Shown here: positions 7,801 to 13,771 of the stretch, piece by piece | Numbering within the stretch: position 1 is the first letter of the stretch | Layout of the letters: every line of letters begins with the position of its first letter | Assembly: GCA_964590945.1 (NCBI GenBank) | Contig: CAZPXF010000030.1 | Location: 1-22,725, forward strand | Direction of reading: 5' to 3' | DNA length: 22,725 nucleotides | Origin: CAZPXF01 sp964590945 | GTDB lineage: Bacteria > Bacillota > Clostridia > Lachnospirales > Lachnospiraceae | Translations under genes and position numbers: made by a program | The notes under the pieces: model-generated | Databases searched by the model: none | What the model saw: only the letters and a program-made list of their open reading frames with translations | What the model was told of the DNA's origin: nothing

Positions 7801-8448
7801 AGGACCATGCAGAAGATCCGGGGCGAGATCAAGGCGCTTGGTTCTGTCAATGTCAATGCGATCGAGGATTACAAAGCGCTTCTGGAGCGTTATGAATTTC
7901 TGAGCGCACAGCACGCGGATCTGGAGGAAGCGGAGCGATCCCTTGTTAAGATCATCGACGAGCTGGACGATGCGATGCGGAAGCAGTTTACCGAGCGCTT
8001 CACCGCGATCTCGAAGGAATTCAACAATGTGTTCCGCCAGCTTTTCGGGGGCGGCAAGGGTCACCTTGAGCTGGTCGAGGATATGGATATCCTGGAGGCG
8101 GGCGTGCGGATCATCGCGCAGCCGCCGGGAAAGAAGCTGCAGAATATGATGCAGATGTCCGGCGGGGAAAAGGCGCTGACGGCGATCGCACTTTTATTTG
8201 CGATTCAGAATTTAAAGCCGTCGCCGTTCTGTCTTCTGGATGAGATCGAGGCTGCGCTGGATGACTCCAACGTCGGCAGATTTGCGCAGTATCTGCATAA
8301 GCTGACGGCGAATACGCAATTTATCGTGATTACCCATAGAAGAGGGACAATGGCTTCGGCGGACAGACTGTATGGGATCACCATGCAGGAAAAGGGAATA
8401 TCCACGCTGGTTTCTGTGGATCTGCTTGAAGATGAGCTGGACGATTAA
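4888..8448 (+). CDS. smc: Chromosome segregation protein SMC
   Basis: SMC is the core ATPase of the bacterial condensin complex with ScpA and ScpB. It organises and helps separate the chromosome. The 1186-residue length is typical. The N-terminal head has Walker A GPNGSGKSN (31-39) and a Q-loop region. Two long coiled-coil arms flank a hinge at about 522-665, which ends in the conserved GGSMTGG (658-664). The C-terminal head carries the ABC signature MSGGEKALTAIAL (from 1090) and Walker B FCLLDEIEAALDD with D1118 and E1119. The ATG lies 2 bases after the rnc stop, so translation is probably coupled. ftsY follows 17 bases downstream. No lesion or unusual insertion is seen. scpA and scpB are not in this window. 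Confidence 0.98.
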   Translation: MYLKSIEVHGFKSFANRIVFEFHNGITGIVGPNGSGKSNVADAVRWVLGEQRARQLRGGSMQDVIFSGTELRRPLSYAMVSITLDNSDHKLAIDFDEVKVTRKLYRSGESEYMMNGADCRLKDIQDLFYDTGIGKEGYSIIGQGQVERILNGKPEERRELFDEAAGIVKFKKRKAVSLKKLENERANLLRVNDILSELEKQKDPLMRQSETAKEYIKKKENLKTYDINVFLLETDRLNRISEELEKKIRTASDELAEVNVKYENAKDEYHQIEEEMEDLDDEIRAAQKKLNETTLLKQQLEGNINVLNEQIIQVQMNDEHISDRIRMIESGISERRIQLDALETDRNELQTDLNEKKLREADADRELMLVQSRILELSTQTENHKNEIIDILNSRASTKAKIQRYDTMMEQVRVQKEELSQKKQKMDADLLKNKELVQEAKDRFQEVCGRILEFNDRNAALENEIESIQKELSVKSQMLRQEESEYNRSHSRLETLKNLTERYDGYGNSIRRVMEQREKEKGILGVVADLIKVQPEYETAVETALGGSIQNIVTDNEETAKRMIQYLKSNQFGRATFLPLTAIQPGGGIRHPEAAGEDGVIGIADTLVQCDGKYRDLIHSLLGRTLVVDHIDSGVRIAKKYRYSFRIVTKGGELINTGGSMTGGAFKNSSNLLGRRREIEEMSSQLKKRAAKLEDIRRNVQALKESRTGKYAEIDTVKERLQEAYIVQNTAKLNLSQLESAAGDFEAENQRIQRQFRELEQQTLDIQEQKDSIEIELETSEKLEAGLTRSIGEMKESLEQAQSEEVQRQKTAEELHLETASLLQKTDFYTENIMRIQNEIRNLKEEENGLSENQGDVSEEIQKKQAKIDELKRTIEDSAEIFEELNNRIRENTGKKEELSKKHKTFLDDRDQMSKRMADLDKECFRLNSRKEMCEENTTKLYDYMWEEYEITYSLAKELRNPAMTDLAEMKRTMQKIRGEIKALGSVNVNAIEDYKALLERYEFLSAQHADLEEAERSLVKIIDELDDAMRKQFTERFTAISKEFNNVFRQLFGGGKGHLELVEDMDILEAGVRIIAQPPGKKLQNMMQMSGGEKALTAIALLFAIQNLKPSPFCLLDEIEAALDDSNVGRFAQYLHKLTANTQFIVITHRRGTMASADRLYGITMQEKGISTLVSVDLLEDELDD

Positions 8449-8465
8449 AGGGACAGGAGGAAGAA

Positions 8466-9410
8466 ATGGAAGAAAAGAGAGGATTTTTTGGGAGACTTGT
8501 GGCCGGACTTACAAAGACCAGAGACAATATTGTAAATGGTATTGACGGCGTCTTTTTCGGCTTTTCCAATATCGACGATGATTTTTATGACGAGCTGGAG
8601 GAGATTCTGATCATGGGAGATCTGGGCGTGCGCGCCACGGAAAGAATTCTGGATGATCTGAAAGAGAAGGTGAAAGCGCAGCATATTAAGGAGCCTGCCG
8701 ACTGCAAAAATCTCCTGATTGAAAGCATCGAGGAGCAGATGGACGTCGGAGAGGCGGCATATGATTTTGAAGAGCAGAAATCCGTTGTCCTTGTGGTCGG
8801 CGTAAACGGCGTTGGGAAGACAACGACGATCGGCAAGATGGCAAGCCAGCTAAAAGGACAGGGAAAGCGCGTGCTTCTTGCGGCGGCGGATACGTTCCGT
8901 GCGGCTGCCGGCGAACAGCTTATCGAGTGGGCGCACCGCGCCAGAGTCGATGTGATCGGCGGACAGGAGGGCTCAGACCCGGCGGCGGTCGTTTTCGATG
9001 CGCTGGCTGCGGCAAAGGCGAGAAATATCGACGTTCTTCTGTGCGACACGGCAGGACGTCTTCACAATAAGAAAAATCTGATGGAGGAGCTGAAAAAGAT
9101 CAACCGTATCATCGACCGGGAATACCCGGACGCGCACAAGGAGACGCTGGTGGTTCTGGATTGTACGACCGGACAGAATGCGCTCCAGCAGGCAAAGGAA
9201 TTTCAGAATGTTACGGATATTAACGGGATCATCCTGACAAAGATGGATGGAACAGCCAAGGGAGGAATCGCGGTTGCAATTCAGGCAGAGCTTGGCATTC
9301 CGGTAAAATATATCGGCGTCGGGGAAGGAATCGACGATCTTCAGAAATTCAATTCCCATGATTTCGTGGAAGCGCTGTTCCGGACCGACAGTACAAAGGA
9401 GGAGAATTAA
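8466..9410 (+). CDS. ftsY: Signal recognition particle receptor FtsY
   Basis: FtsY is the membrane-associated GTPase that receives ribosome-nascent-chain complexes from SRP (Ffh plus 4.5S/6S RNA) and hands them to the Sec translocon. It has 314 residues: an N helical bundle followed by the G domain. G1 is GVNGVGKTT (112-120), then the insertion-box DTFRAAAGEQL, G3 DTAGRLHNK (from 194) and G4 TKMDGTAKGG (258-267). The C-terminal GVGEGIDDLQKF is also characteristic. The long acidic N-terminal A domain of the E. coli protein is absent, as is usual in Firmicutes; the short amphipathic start probably aids membrane contact. AGGAGG precedes the ATG. The stop abuts the ATG of ilvA directly. Confidence 0.97.
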   Translation: MEEKRGFFGRLVAGLTKTRDNIVNGIDGVFFGFSNIDDDFYDELEEILIMGDLGVRATERILDDLKEKVKAQHIKEPADCKNLLIESIEEQMDVGEAAYDFEEQKSVVLVVGVNGVGKTTTIGKMASQLKGQGKRVLLAAADTFRAAAGEQLIEWAHRARVDVIGGQEGSDPAAVVFDALAAAKARNIDVLLCDTAGRLHNKKNLMEELKKINRIIDREYPDAHKETLVVLDCTTGQNALQQAKEFQNVTDINGIILTKMDGTAKGGIAVAIQAELGIPVKYIGVGEGIDDLQKFNSHDFVEALFRTDSTKEEN

Positions 9411-10625
9411 ATGATCACGCAGGAAGCATTTGAAAACGCGACAGAGGTAGTATCAAAGGTAATCAATAAAACAAAGCTCATTTACAGCAGTGTTTTAAGC
9501 GAACAGACAGGCGCAAAGGTATATTTAAAGCCGGAAAATATGCAGTACACAGGCGCATATAAGATCCGCGGCGCCTATTATAAGATCAGCACGCTTTCCG
9601 ATGAAGAAAGGGGGAAGGGACTGATCACCGCATCGGCCGGAAACCACGCGCAGGGCGTTGCCTATGCAGCGCAGGCTTATGGCTGTAAGGCCGTGATCGT
9701 TATGCCGACGTCCACGCCCCTGATCAAGGTCAACCGCACAAAGGGTTACGGCGCCGAGGTTATCCTTTACGGGGATGTGTACGATGACGCCTACGCAAAG
9801 GCAATGGAGCTTGTGGAGGAGAATGGATATACATTCATCCACCCGTTTGACGATCTGGACGTTGCGACAGGGCAGGGCACGATCGCTATGGAGATCGTAC
9901 AGGAGCTGCCGATCGTAGATTATATTTTTGTACCGATTGGAGGAGGCGGACTTGCGACGGGCGTTTCCACATTGGCAAAGATGCTGAATCCAAAGATCAA
10001 GGTCATCGGCGTGGAGCCTGCAAATGCAGCCTGCATGAAGGCCTCTCTGGAGGCTGGAGAAGTCGTGACTCTGCCGTCTGCCAATACGATTGCAGACGGA
10101 ACTGCGGTAAAAACGCCGGGAAAACAGATTTTCCCATATATTCAGGAGAATGTGGACAGGATCATTACAGTAGAAGATGATGAATTGATCGGGGCATTCC
10201 TTGATATGGTGGAAAACCACAAAATGATCGTTGAAAATTCGGGTCTTCTTTCTGTTGCCGCGCTGAAACAGATGGATCTGAAAGGGAAAAAGGTCGTATG
10301 TATACTCAGCGGCGGCAATATGGATGTGATCACGATGTCGTCGGTTGTTCAGCACGGACTCATTCAGAGAGACCGCATCTTCTCCGTGTCCGTTCTTATG
10401 CCGGATCGTCCGGGAGAGCTTGTCAAGGTTGCGACCTGCATTGCGGAACAGAATGGAAATGTCATCCGTCTGGATCACAATCAGTTCGTTTCAACAAACC
10501 GCCAGGCTGCCGTGGAGCTTCGCGTTACGCTTGAGGCATTTGGAACGGAGCATAAGATGAAGATTTTGAAAGCTCTGGAGGATCAGGGCTTCCGCCCGAA
10601 GCTGATCGGAGCAAAATTATATTGA
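9411..10625 (+). CDS. ilvA: Threonine ammonia-lyase with C-terminal ACT domain
   Basis: A PLP enzyme that deaminates L-threonine to 2-oxobutanoate and ammonia. This is either the first step to isoleucine or part of threonine catabolism. The 404-residue, ACT-containing form resembles the medium-length threonine deaminases. The PLP lysine is K51 in YTGAYKIRGAYYK; the phosphate-binding loop is GGGGLATG (177-184); SAGNHAQGVAYAA is also diagnostic. The ACT domain begins near residue 322 (IFSVSVLMPDRPGELVKVA) and suggests amino-acid feedback. The ATG immediately follows the ftsY stop, with AAGGAGGAG inside the ftsY end, so it sits in the same transcription unit. That is an unexpected partner for cell-division and secretion genes. 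Whether it is biosynthetic or catabolic cannot be decided from sequence alone. Confidence 0.93.
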   Translation: MITQEAFENATEVVSKVINKTKLIYSSVLSEQTGAKVYLKPENMQYTGAYKIRGAYYKISTLSDEERGKGLITASAGNHAQGVAYAAQAYGCKAVIVMPTSTPLIKVNRTKGYGAEVILYGDVYDDAYAKAMELVEENGYTFIHPFDDLDVATGQGTIAMEIVQELPIVDYIFVPIGGGGLATGVSTLAKMLNPKIKVIGVEPANAACMKASLEAGEVVTLPSANTIADGTAVKTPGKQIFPYIQENVDRIITVEDDELIGAFLDMVENHKMIVENSGLLSVAALKQMDLKGKKVVCILSGGNMDVITMSSVVQHGLIQRDRIFSVSVLMPDRPGELVKVATCIAEQNGNVIRLDHNQFVSTNRQAAVELRVTLEAFGTEHKMKILKALEDQGFRPKLIGAKLY

Positions 10626-10630
10626 TCCTG

Positions 10631-10671
10631 AAAAACTGCGCCGCAAAAGCCGGATAACGGCTATGCGGCGC
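10631..10671 (-). terminator. Two-tier hairpin terminator between convergent ilvA and ABC-F genes
   Basis: The outer stem GCGCCGCA (10638-10645) pairs with TGCGGCGC (10664-10671). An inner stem AGCCG (10648-10652) pairs with CGGCT (10658-10662) around the loop GATAA. On the minus strand the hairpin is followed by a T5 run (A at 10631-10635), so it is a good terminator for the ABC-F gene. On the plus strand the following sequence (GATATATTAT) is only weakly T-rich, but the strong stem probably also stops ilvA transcription. Confidence 0.85.
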
Positions 10672-10677
10672 GATATA

Positions 10678-12585
10678 TTATGAAAGCTCTTCCCAGCGGA
10701 TGAGCAGTTCCTCGAGTTCTTCTTCGAGGGCTGTTTTTTCTTTTGATAATTCCTGACAGCGGACGCTGTTTGTGTAAACCTCCTCCCGGGTCATCAACGT
10801 ATCGATCGCTTCCTGACGCTGCTCGATCTCAGTGATCCGGTTTTCCGTTCTGGCAAGTTCATTTTTGCGCTTGCGCTCACGCGCCTGCTGCTCCTTCTGG
10901 GCAGCCCAGTCAAGCCTGGCGGAATTGTCCGTATTTTCTTTCCTCTGTTCCGGAGCGGATCGGATACAGACCTCCGAGAGTTCCTCCCTCTTTTCCAGAT
11001 AATAATCGTAATTTCCAGGATAGGAGATAAAGGTCTGTCCCTTTAATTCCAGAATGCGCGTAGCGGTCTGGTTGATAAAATAACGGTCATGGGAGACATA
11101 GAGCACCGTTCCCTGATACTGATTCAGTGCATGCTCCAGTATTTCCTTCGATACGATATCCAGGTGGTTCGTCGGCTCATCGAGGATGATAAAGTTGGAT
11201 CCGGACAGCATCAGCCTGGCAAGGGATATACGTCCCTTCTCGCCTCCGCTCAGATCTCGGATCCGTTTGAATACGTCATCGTCTGTAAATAAAAATGCGG
11301 CCAAAGTATTGCGGATCTGCGTATTGGTAAGCGTTGGATAGGCGCTGCTGATTTCTTCGAATACGGTGGAATCCGGATCAAGAAGCTCTTGCTCCTGATC
11401 ATAGTAGCCGATCTCAACATTGCTTCCAAGCCGGAAGGAGCCTGCGTCCGCCGGGATCAGTCCGTTCAGTATTTTCAGGAGCGTCGTCTTGCCCGTCCCG
11501 TTATCCCCGATGATCGCCACATGCTCTCCGCGCTTGATATCGAAGCTGATATCCGTAAAAAGCGGCGTATCCGTAAATGCTTTTGAAAGCCCTTCCACGG
11601 ACAGTACGTCGTTGCCGCTGAGGACGGATGGCACAAGCTCGATATGAAGCCGTGAGGTATCATCCGCCGGTTTCTCGAGCGGGGTAAGCCTTTCCAGCAT
11701 CTTTTCACGGCTTTCCGCACGCTTGATGGATTTCTCGCGGTTGAACGACCGGAGCTTTTGGATCACGGCCTCCTGATGCCGGATCTGCTGTTCCTGCTTT
11801 AAATACTCCTTCATCTGCGCTTCGCGGATCAGAGCCTTTTTCTCCGCGTACTGGTTATAATTGCCCTGATACATACGGATTTTTCCACGCTCCAGCTCAA
11901 TGATCTTTGTCACGACGCGGTTCATGAAATACCGGTCATGGGCGACGAGAAGAATCGCGCCCTTATAATTCAGAAGATATCCCTCGAGCCACGCGATGGA
12001 ATGGAGATCCAGATGGTTGATCGGCTCATCCAAAAGAAGGATATCCGGCGTTGTCAGAAGCAGTTTTCCAAGGGAAACGCGGGTCTTTTCTCCTCCGGAG
12101 AGCGTGTCCACCTTCTTTGTGAAATCTTCTTCCGTAAATCCGAGTCCTTTCAGGACTCCGATGATTTCGCTTTCGGCAGCATATCCGTCGCGCCGCTCAA
12201 ATTCGGTCGTCAGGCGGTGGTATTGTTCGAGCTGCTCCTGAAGCTGGCTGCCGGATAGATGTCTCATGGAAAGCTCCAGTTCCCGGATCCTTTGTTCCAG
12301 CTCGAATACGTCCTGAAGGGCGGAGCGGACCTCCTCATATACCGTGCGTCCGCTTTCCAGATCCTGATGCTGGGCAAGATATCCGAGCGTTTTGCCGCTG
12401 CTGACCGTGATCACGCCGTCGTCCGCATCCAGTTCCCCGATGATCATTTTCAATATCGTGGACTTGCCGGCACCGTTGATACCGACAAGGGCGGCTTTCT
12501 CGTGATTTTCTATATGAAAAGAACCATTTTCTACGATAATATTTTCGCCAAATGATTTACTGATATTGTGACAGGATAAAATCAT
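10678..12585 (-). CDS. ABC-F family ATPase, YdiF-like
   Basis: ABC-F proteins have two fused ATPase domains and no membrane part. They act on ribosomes, resolving stalls or protecting against antibiotics. The 635-residue protein has Walker A GINGAGKST (35-43), signature LSGGEK (162-167) and Walker B ILLLDEP (182-188) in domain 1. Domain 2 has GDNGTGKTT (360-368), LSGGEK (445-450) and DEPTNHLD (469-476). A charged helical linker (about 245-310) separates them, and a C-terminal coiled coil fills about 560-635. Length, the C-terminal extension and position beside rex match the Bacillus YdiF type. One oddity: the first domain reads DEPINHLD, with Ile189 where Thr is usual. AGGAGGT precedes the ATG. 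The gene has its own promoter and a structured leader. A role in drug resistance cannot be inferred. Confidence 0.93.
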   Translation of the reverse strand: MILSCHNISKSFGENIIVENGSFHIENHEKAALVGINGAGKSTILKMIIGELDADDGVITVSSGKTLGYLAQHQDLESGRTVYEEVRSALQDVFELEQRIRELELSMRHLSGSQLQEQLEQYHRLTTEFERRDGYAAESEIIGVLKGLGFTEEDFTKKVDTLSGGEKTRVSLGKLLLTTPDILLLDEPINHLDLHSIAWLEGYLLNYKGAILLVAHDRYFMNRVVTKIIELERGKIRMYQGNYNQYAEKKALIREAQMKEYLKQEQQIRHQEAVIQKLRSFNREKSIKRAESREKMLERLTPLEKPADDTSRLHIELVPSVLSGNDVLSVEGLSKAFTDTPLFTDISFDIKRGEHVAIIGDNGTGKTTLLKILNGLIPADAGSFRLGSNVEIGYYDQEQELLDPDSTVFEEISSAYPTLTNTQIRNTLAAFLFTDDDVFKRIRDLSGGEKGRISLARLMLSGSNFIILDEPTNHLDIVSKEILEHALNQYQGTVLYVSHDRYFINQTATRILELKGQTFISYPGNYDYYLEKREELSEVCIRSAPEQRKENTDNSARLDWAAQKEQQARERKRKNELARTENRITEIEQRQEAIDTLMTREEVYTNSVRCQELSKEKTALEEELEELLIRWEELS

Positions 12586-12604
12586 AAGTACCTCCTGAAA
12601 ATCT

Positions 12605-12628
12605 CAGCGGCGGCAATCACCGGCGCTG
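12605..12628 (-). promoter_or_regulatory. GC-rich hairpin in the ABC-F leader
   Basis: CAGCG (12605-12609) pairs with CGCTG (12624-12628), continuing after one G-G mismatch with CGG (12611-12613)/CCG (12620-12622). In the transcript it is followed by GAGATTTTCAGGAGG, so it lies immediately before a short T-run and the ribosome site. It could modulate translation or act as a weak attenuator. I see no upstream reading frame with a ribosome site, which the known ABC-F attenuators use. Confidence 0.4.
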
Positions 12629-12637
12629 TCTTTAATA

Positions 12638-12665
12638 ATTATAACGAAATTTGCAGGAAAAACAA
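12638..12665 (-). promoter_or_regulatory. Promoter of the ABC-F gene
   Basis: On the minus strand TTGTTT (12665-12660), a 16-bp spacer and a perfect TATAAT (12643-12638) precede the ABC-F gene. Transcription would begin near 12631, giving a leader of about 45 bases that is almost entirely occupied by the hairpin at 12605-12628 and the ribosome site. Confidence 0.65.
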
Positions 12666-12818
12666 TAGAAATGATTTTAAATGTTGAGCAAATGCTGCGC
12701 AGAAAATATCAGTTTGGTTAAGCTTGCAGTCTATACAGGACGCCATGCGACAGAAGTCGGCATTTTGATGAAAAACAGAAGATGTGGCGCGGCTATCATT
12801 GTAGAAAATTTAGCAAAT

Positions 12819-12836
12819 TTGTCTTTTTTTAGACAA
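12819..12836. promoter_or_regulatory. Probable Rex operator upstream of rex
   Basis: An 18-bp inverted repeat with arms TTGTCT (12819-12824) and AGACAA (12831-12836) around six T. It fits the TTGT-N10-ACAA frame and 18-bp length of known Rex operators. It ends four bases before the -35 hexamer of rex, so bound Rex would compete with RNA polymerase. The inner bases differ from the better-known GAAATATTTC core, so binding is inferred. Negative autoregulation relieved by high NADH would follow. Confidence 0.6.
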
Positions 12837-12840
12837 AATA

Positions 12841-12869
12841 TTGACTTATGGTTATTCATTTTATATAAT
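12841..12869 (+). promoter_or_regulatory. Promoter of rex
   Basis: TTGACT (12841-12846), a 17-bp spacer and a perfect TATAAT (12864-12869) form a near-consensus sigma-A promoter, 27 bases upstream of the rex start region. Confidence 0.85.
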
Positions 12870-12896
12870 GAGTCGTAGTAGTTGAGGAAGAGGTGA

Positions 12897-13553
12897 ATGA
12901 GAATGGAGTCAAGGGAGATTTCTCAGGCCGTAATTAATCGGTTGCCGCGATATTATAGATATTTAGGCGATTTACTTGATAGCGGAGCGGAACGGATTTC
13001 ATCGAACGATTTAAGCAAGCGGATGAATGTTACTGCTTCTCAGATTCGTCAGGATTTAAATAATTTCGGCGGTTTCGGACAGCAGGGATATGGATACAAT
13101 GTGAAGTATCTCTATACGGAGATTGGCAAGATTTTAGGACTGGATCACAGCCATAATTTTATTATTATCGGAGCAGGAAATTTAGGACAGGCGCTGGCTA
13201 ATTACAATTTCGAGAAGAGCGGTTTTGTATTAAAGGGACTTTTCGATGTGAATCCAAGACTTGAGGGCGTTACGATACGCGGAGTTGAGATTCATATGAT
13301 GGAAGATCTGAAGGATTTTATTGCAGAGAATCAGATCGATATTGCAGCGCTTACCATTCCAAGGTCAAAGGCGGGCGGCATTGCTACGATGCTTGCTGAA
13401 AATGGAGTTCCTGCAATATGGAATTTTGCGCATACGGATATCAGCCTTCCACCGAATGTTCTTGTTGAGAATGTTCATCTGTCGGAGAGTTTGATGAAGC
13501 TTTCTTACAGATTGTGTTCATATAGAAGGGAACACAGGGAATCGGAAGAATAG
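12897..13553 (+). CDS. rex: Redox-sensing transcriptional repressor Rex
   Basis: Rex senses the NADH/NAD+ ratio and represses fermentation and respiration genes when NADH is low. The 218-residue protein has a winged-helix domain at about 8-75 (VINRLPRYYRYLGDLL, then VTASQIRQDLNNFGGFGQQG YGYNV in two parts). A Rossmann domain follows, with the NADH-binding GAGNLGQAL at 92-100 and FDVNP at 116-120. The C-terminal swapped helix region includes IWNFAHTDISLP. Two starts are possible: ATG 12897, 9 bases after GAGG at 12884-12887, or ATG 12903, 9 bases after AGAGG at 12889-12893. They differ by two residues. The promoter and a Rex-like operator lie directly upstream and a terminator directly downstream, so rex is probably monocistronic. 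The ABC-F neighbour is also found beside rex in Bacillus. Confidence 0.97.
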   Translation: MRMESREISQAVINRLPRYYRYLGDLLDSGAERISSNDLSKRMNVTASQIRQDLNNFGGFGQQGYGYNVKYLYTEIGKILGLDHSHNFIIIGAGNLGQALANYNFEKSGFVLKGLFDVNPRLEGVTIRGVEIHMMEDLKDFIAENQIDIAALTIPRSKAGGIATMLAENGVPAIWNFAHTDISLPPNVLVENVHLSESLMKLSYRLCSYRREHRESEE

Positions 13554-13570
13554 TTTTGGTAAGAGTGTAG

Positions 13571-13616
13571 ACGTGTAAAGGAACACGGGGAACCGTTTCT
13601 TTTACACGTTTCTGTT
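13571..13616 (+). terminator. Rho-independent terminator after rex
   Basis: ACGTGTAAA (13571-13579) pairs with TTTACACGT (13601-13609). The stem continues through a G-T wobble and GAA/TTC, a bulged C, and ACGG/CCGT (13585-13588/13593-13596), capped by the GNRA-type loop GGAA. TTTCTGTT follows. It begins 18 bases beyond the rex stop. Confidence 0.8.
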
Positions 13617-13628
13617 GCCAGGCATGTG

Positions 13629-13727
13629 AAAGGAAGCTCCGGTGGGGTTTCCTTTTCGATTGCACGCCATGGGCGCGCTCTTACGGGTAAGAGTCTGCCC
13701 TTCCCATCATGGGAACGGCCGGAAGGG
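13629..13727. repeat. Cluster of three further inverted repeats in the rex-nnr spacer
   Basis: Three hairpins follow the rex terminator. At 13629-13655 a 12-bp stem (AAAGGAAGCTCC with GGGGTTTCCTTT, two G-T pairs) closes a GGT loop and ends in TTTT; it may be a back-up terminator. At 13678-13693 CTCTTA pairs with TAAGAG around CGGG. At 13698-13727 CCCTTCC pairs with GGAAGGG and contains the palindrome CCCATCATGGG (13703-13713). I find no promoter or ribosome site in this stretch apart from GGAGG just before nnr. The element could be a structured mRNA leader or a degenerate repeat; its role is unknown. Confidence 0.5.
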
Positions 13728-13771
13728 AAGTGCAGGCGGACGGGTAAGTGTATCTGGAGGAACGGGTTATT

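Larger units (their letters stand above)
12586..12896. other. Divergent intergenic region between the ABC-F gene and rex
   Basis: A 311-bp spacer. Its left end holds the ABC-F ribosome site, leader hairpin and promoter. Its right end holds the Rex-type operator (12819-12836), the rex promoter (12841-12869) and the rex ribosome site. In the middle (about 12670-12815) I see only a weak bulged hairpin (ATGC/GCAT plus GAC/GTC around AGAA, 12745-12763). A 65-codon open frame at 12681-12878 lacks a ribosome site and runs through the operator and promoter, so I do not regard it as a gene. Confidence 0.65.

Noticed and set aside
12745..12763. Bulged hairpin followed by TTTT between the ABC-F gene and rex
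   Set aside because: The stem is short and interrupted, and no plus-strand gene ends there; too weak to call a terminator.
12681..12878. A 65-codon open frame upstream of rex
   Set aside because: No ribosome site, no recognisable domain, and it runs through the Rex-like operator and the rex promoter.
13748..13771. Upstream GTG start that would extend nnr by 8 residues
   Set aside because: No ribosome site precedes it, and GGAGG (13756-13760) would lie inside the coding sequence and serve the ATG at 13772.
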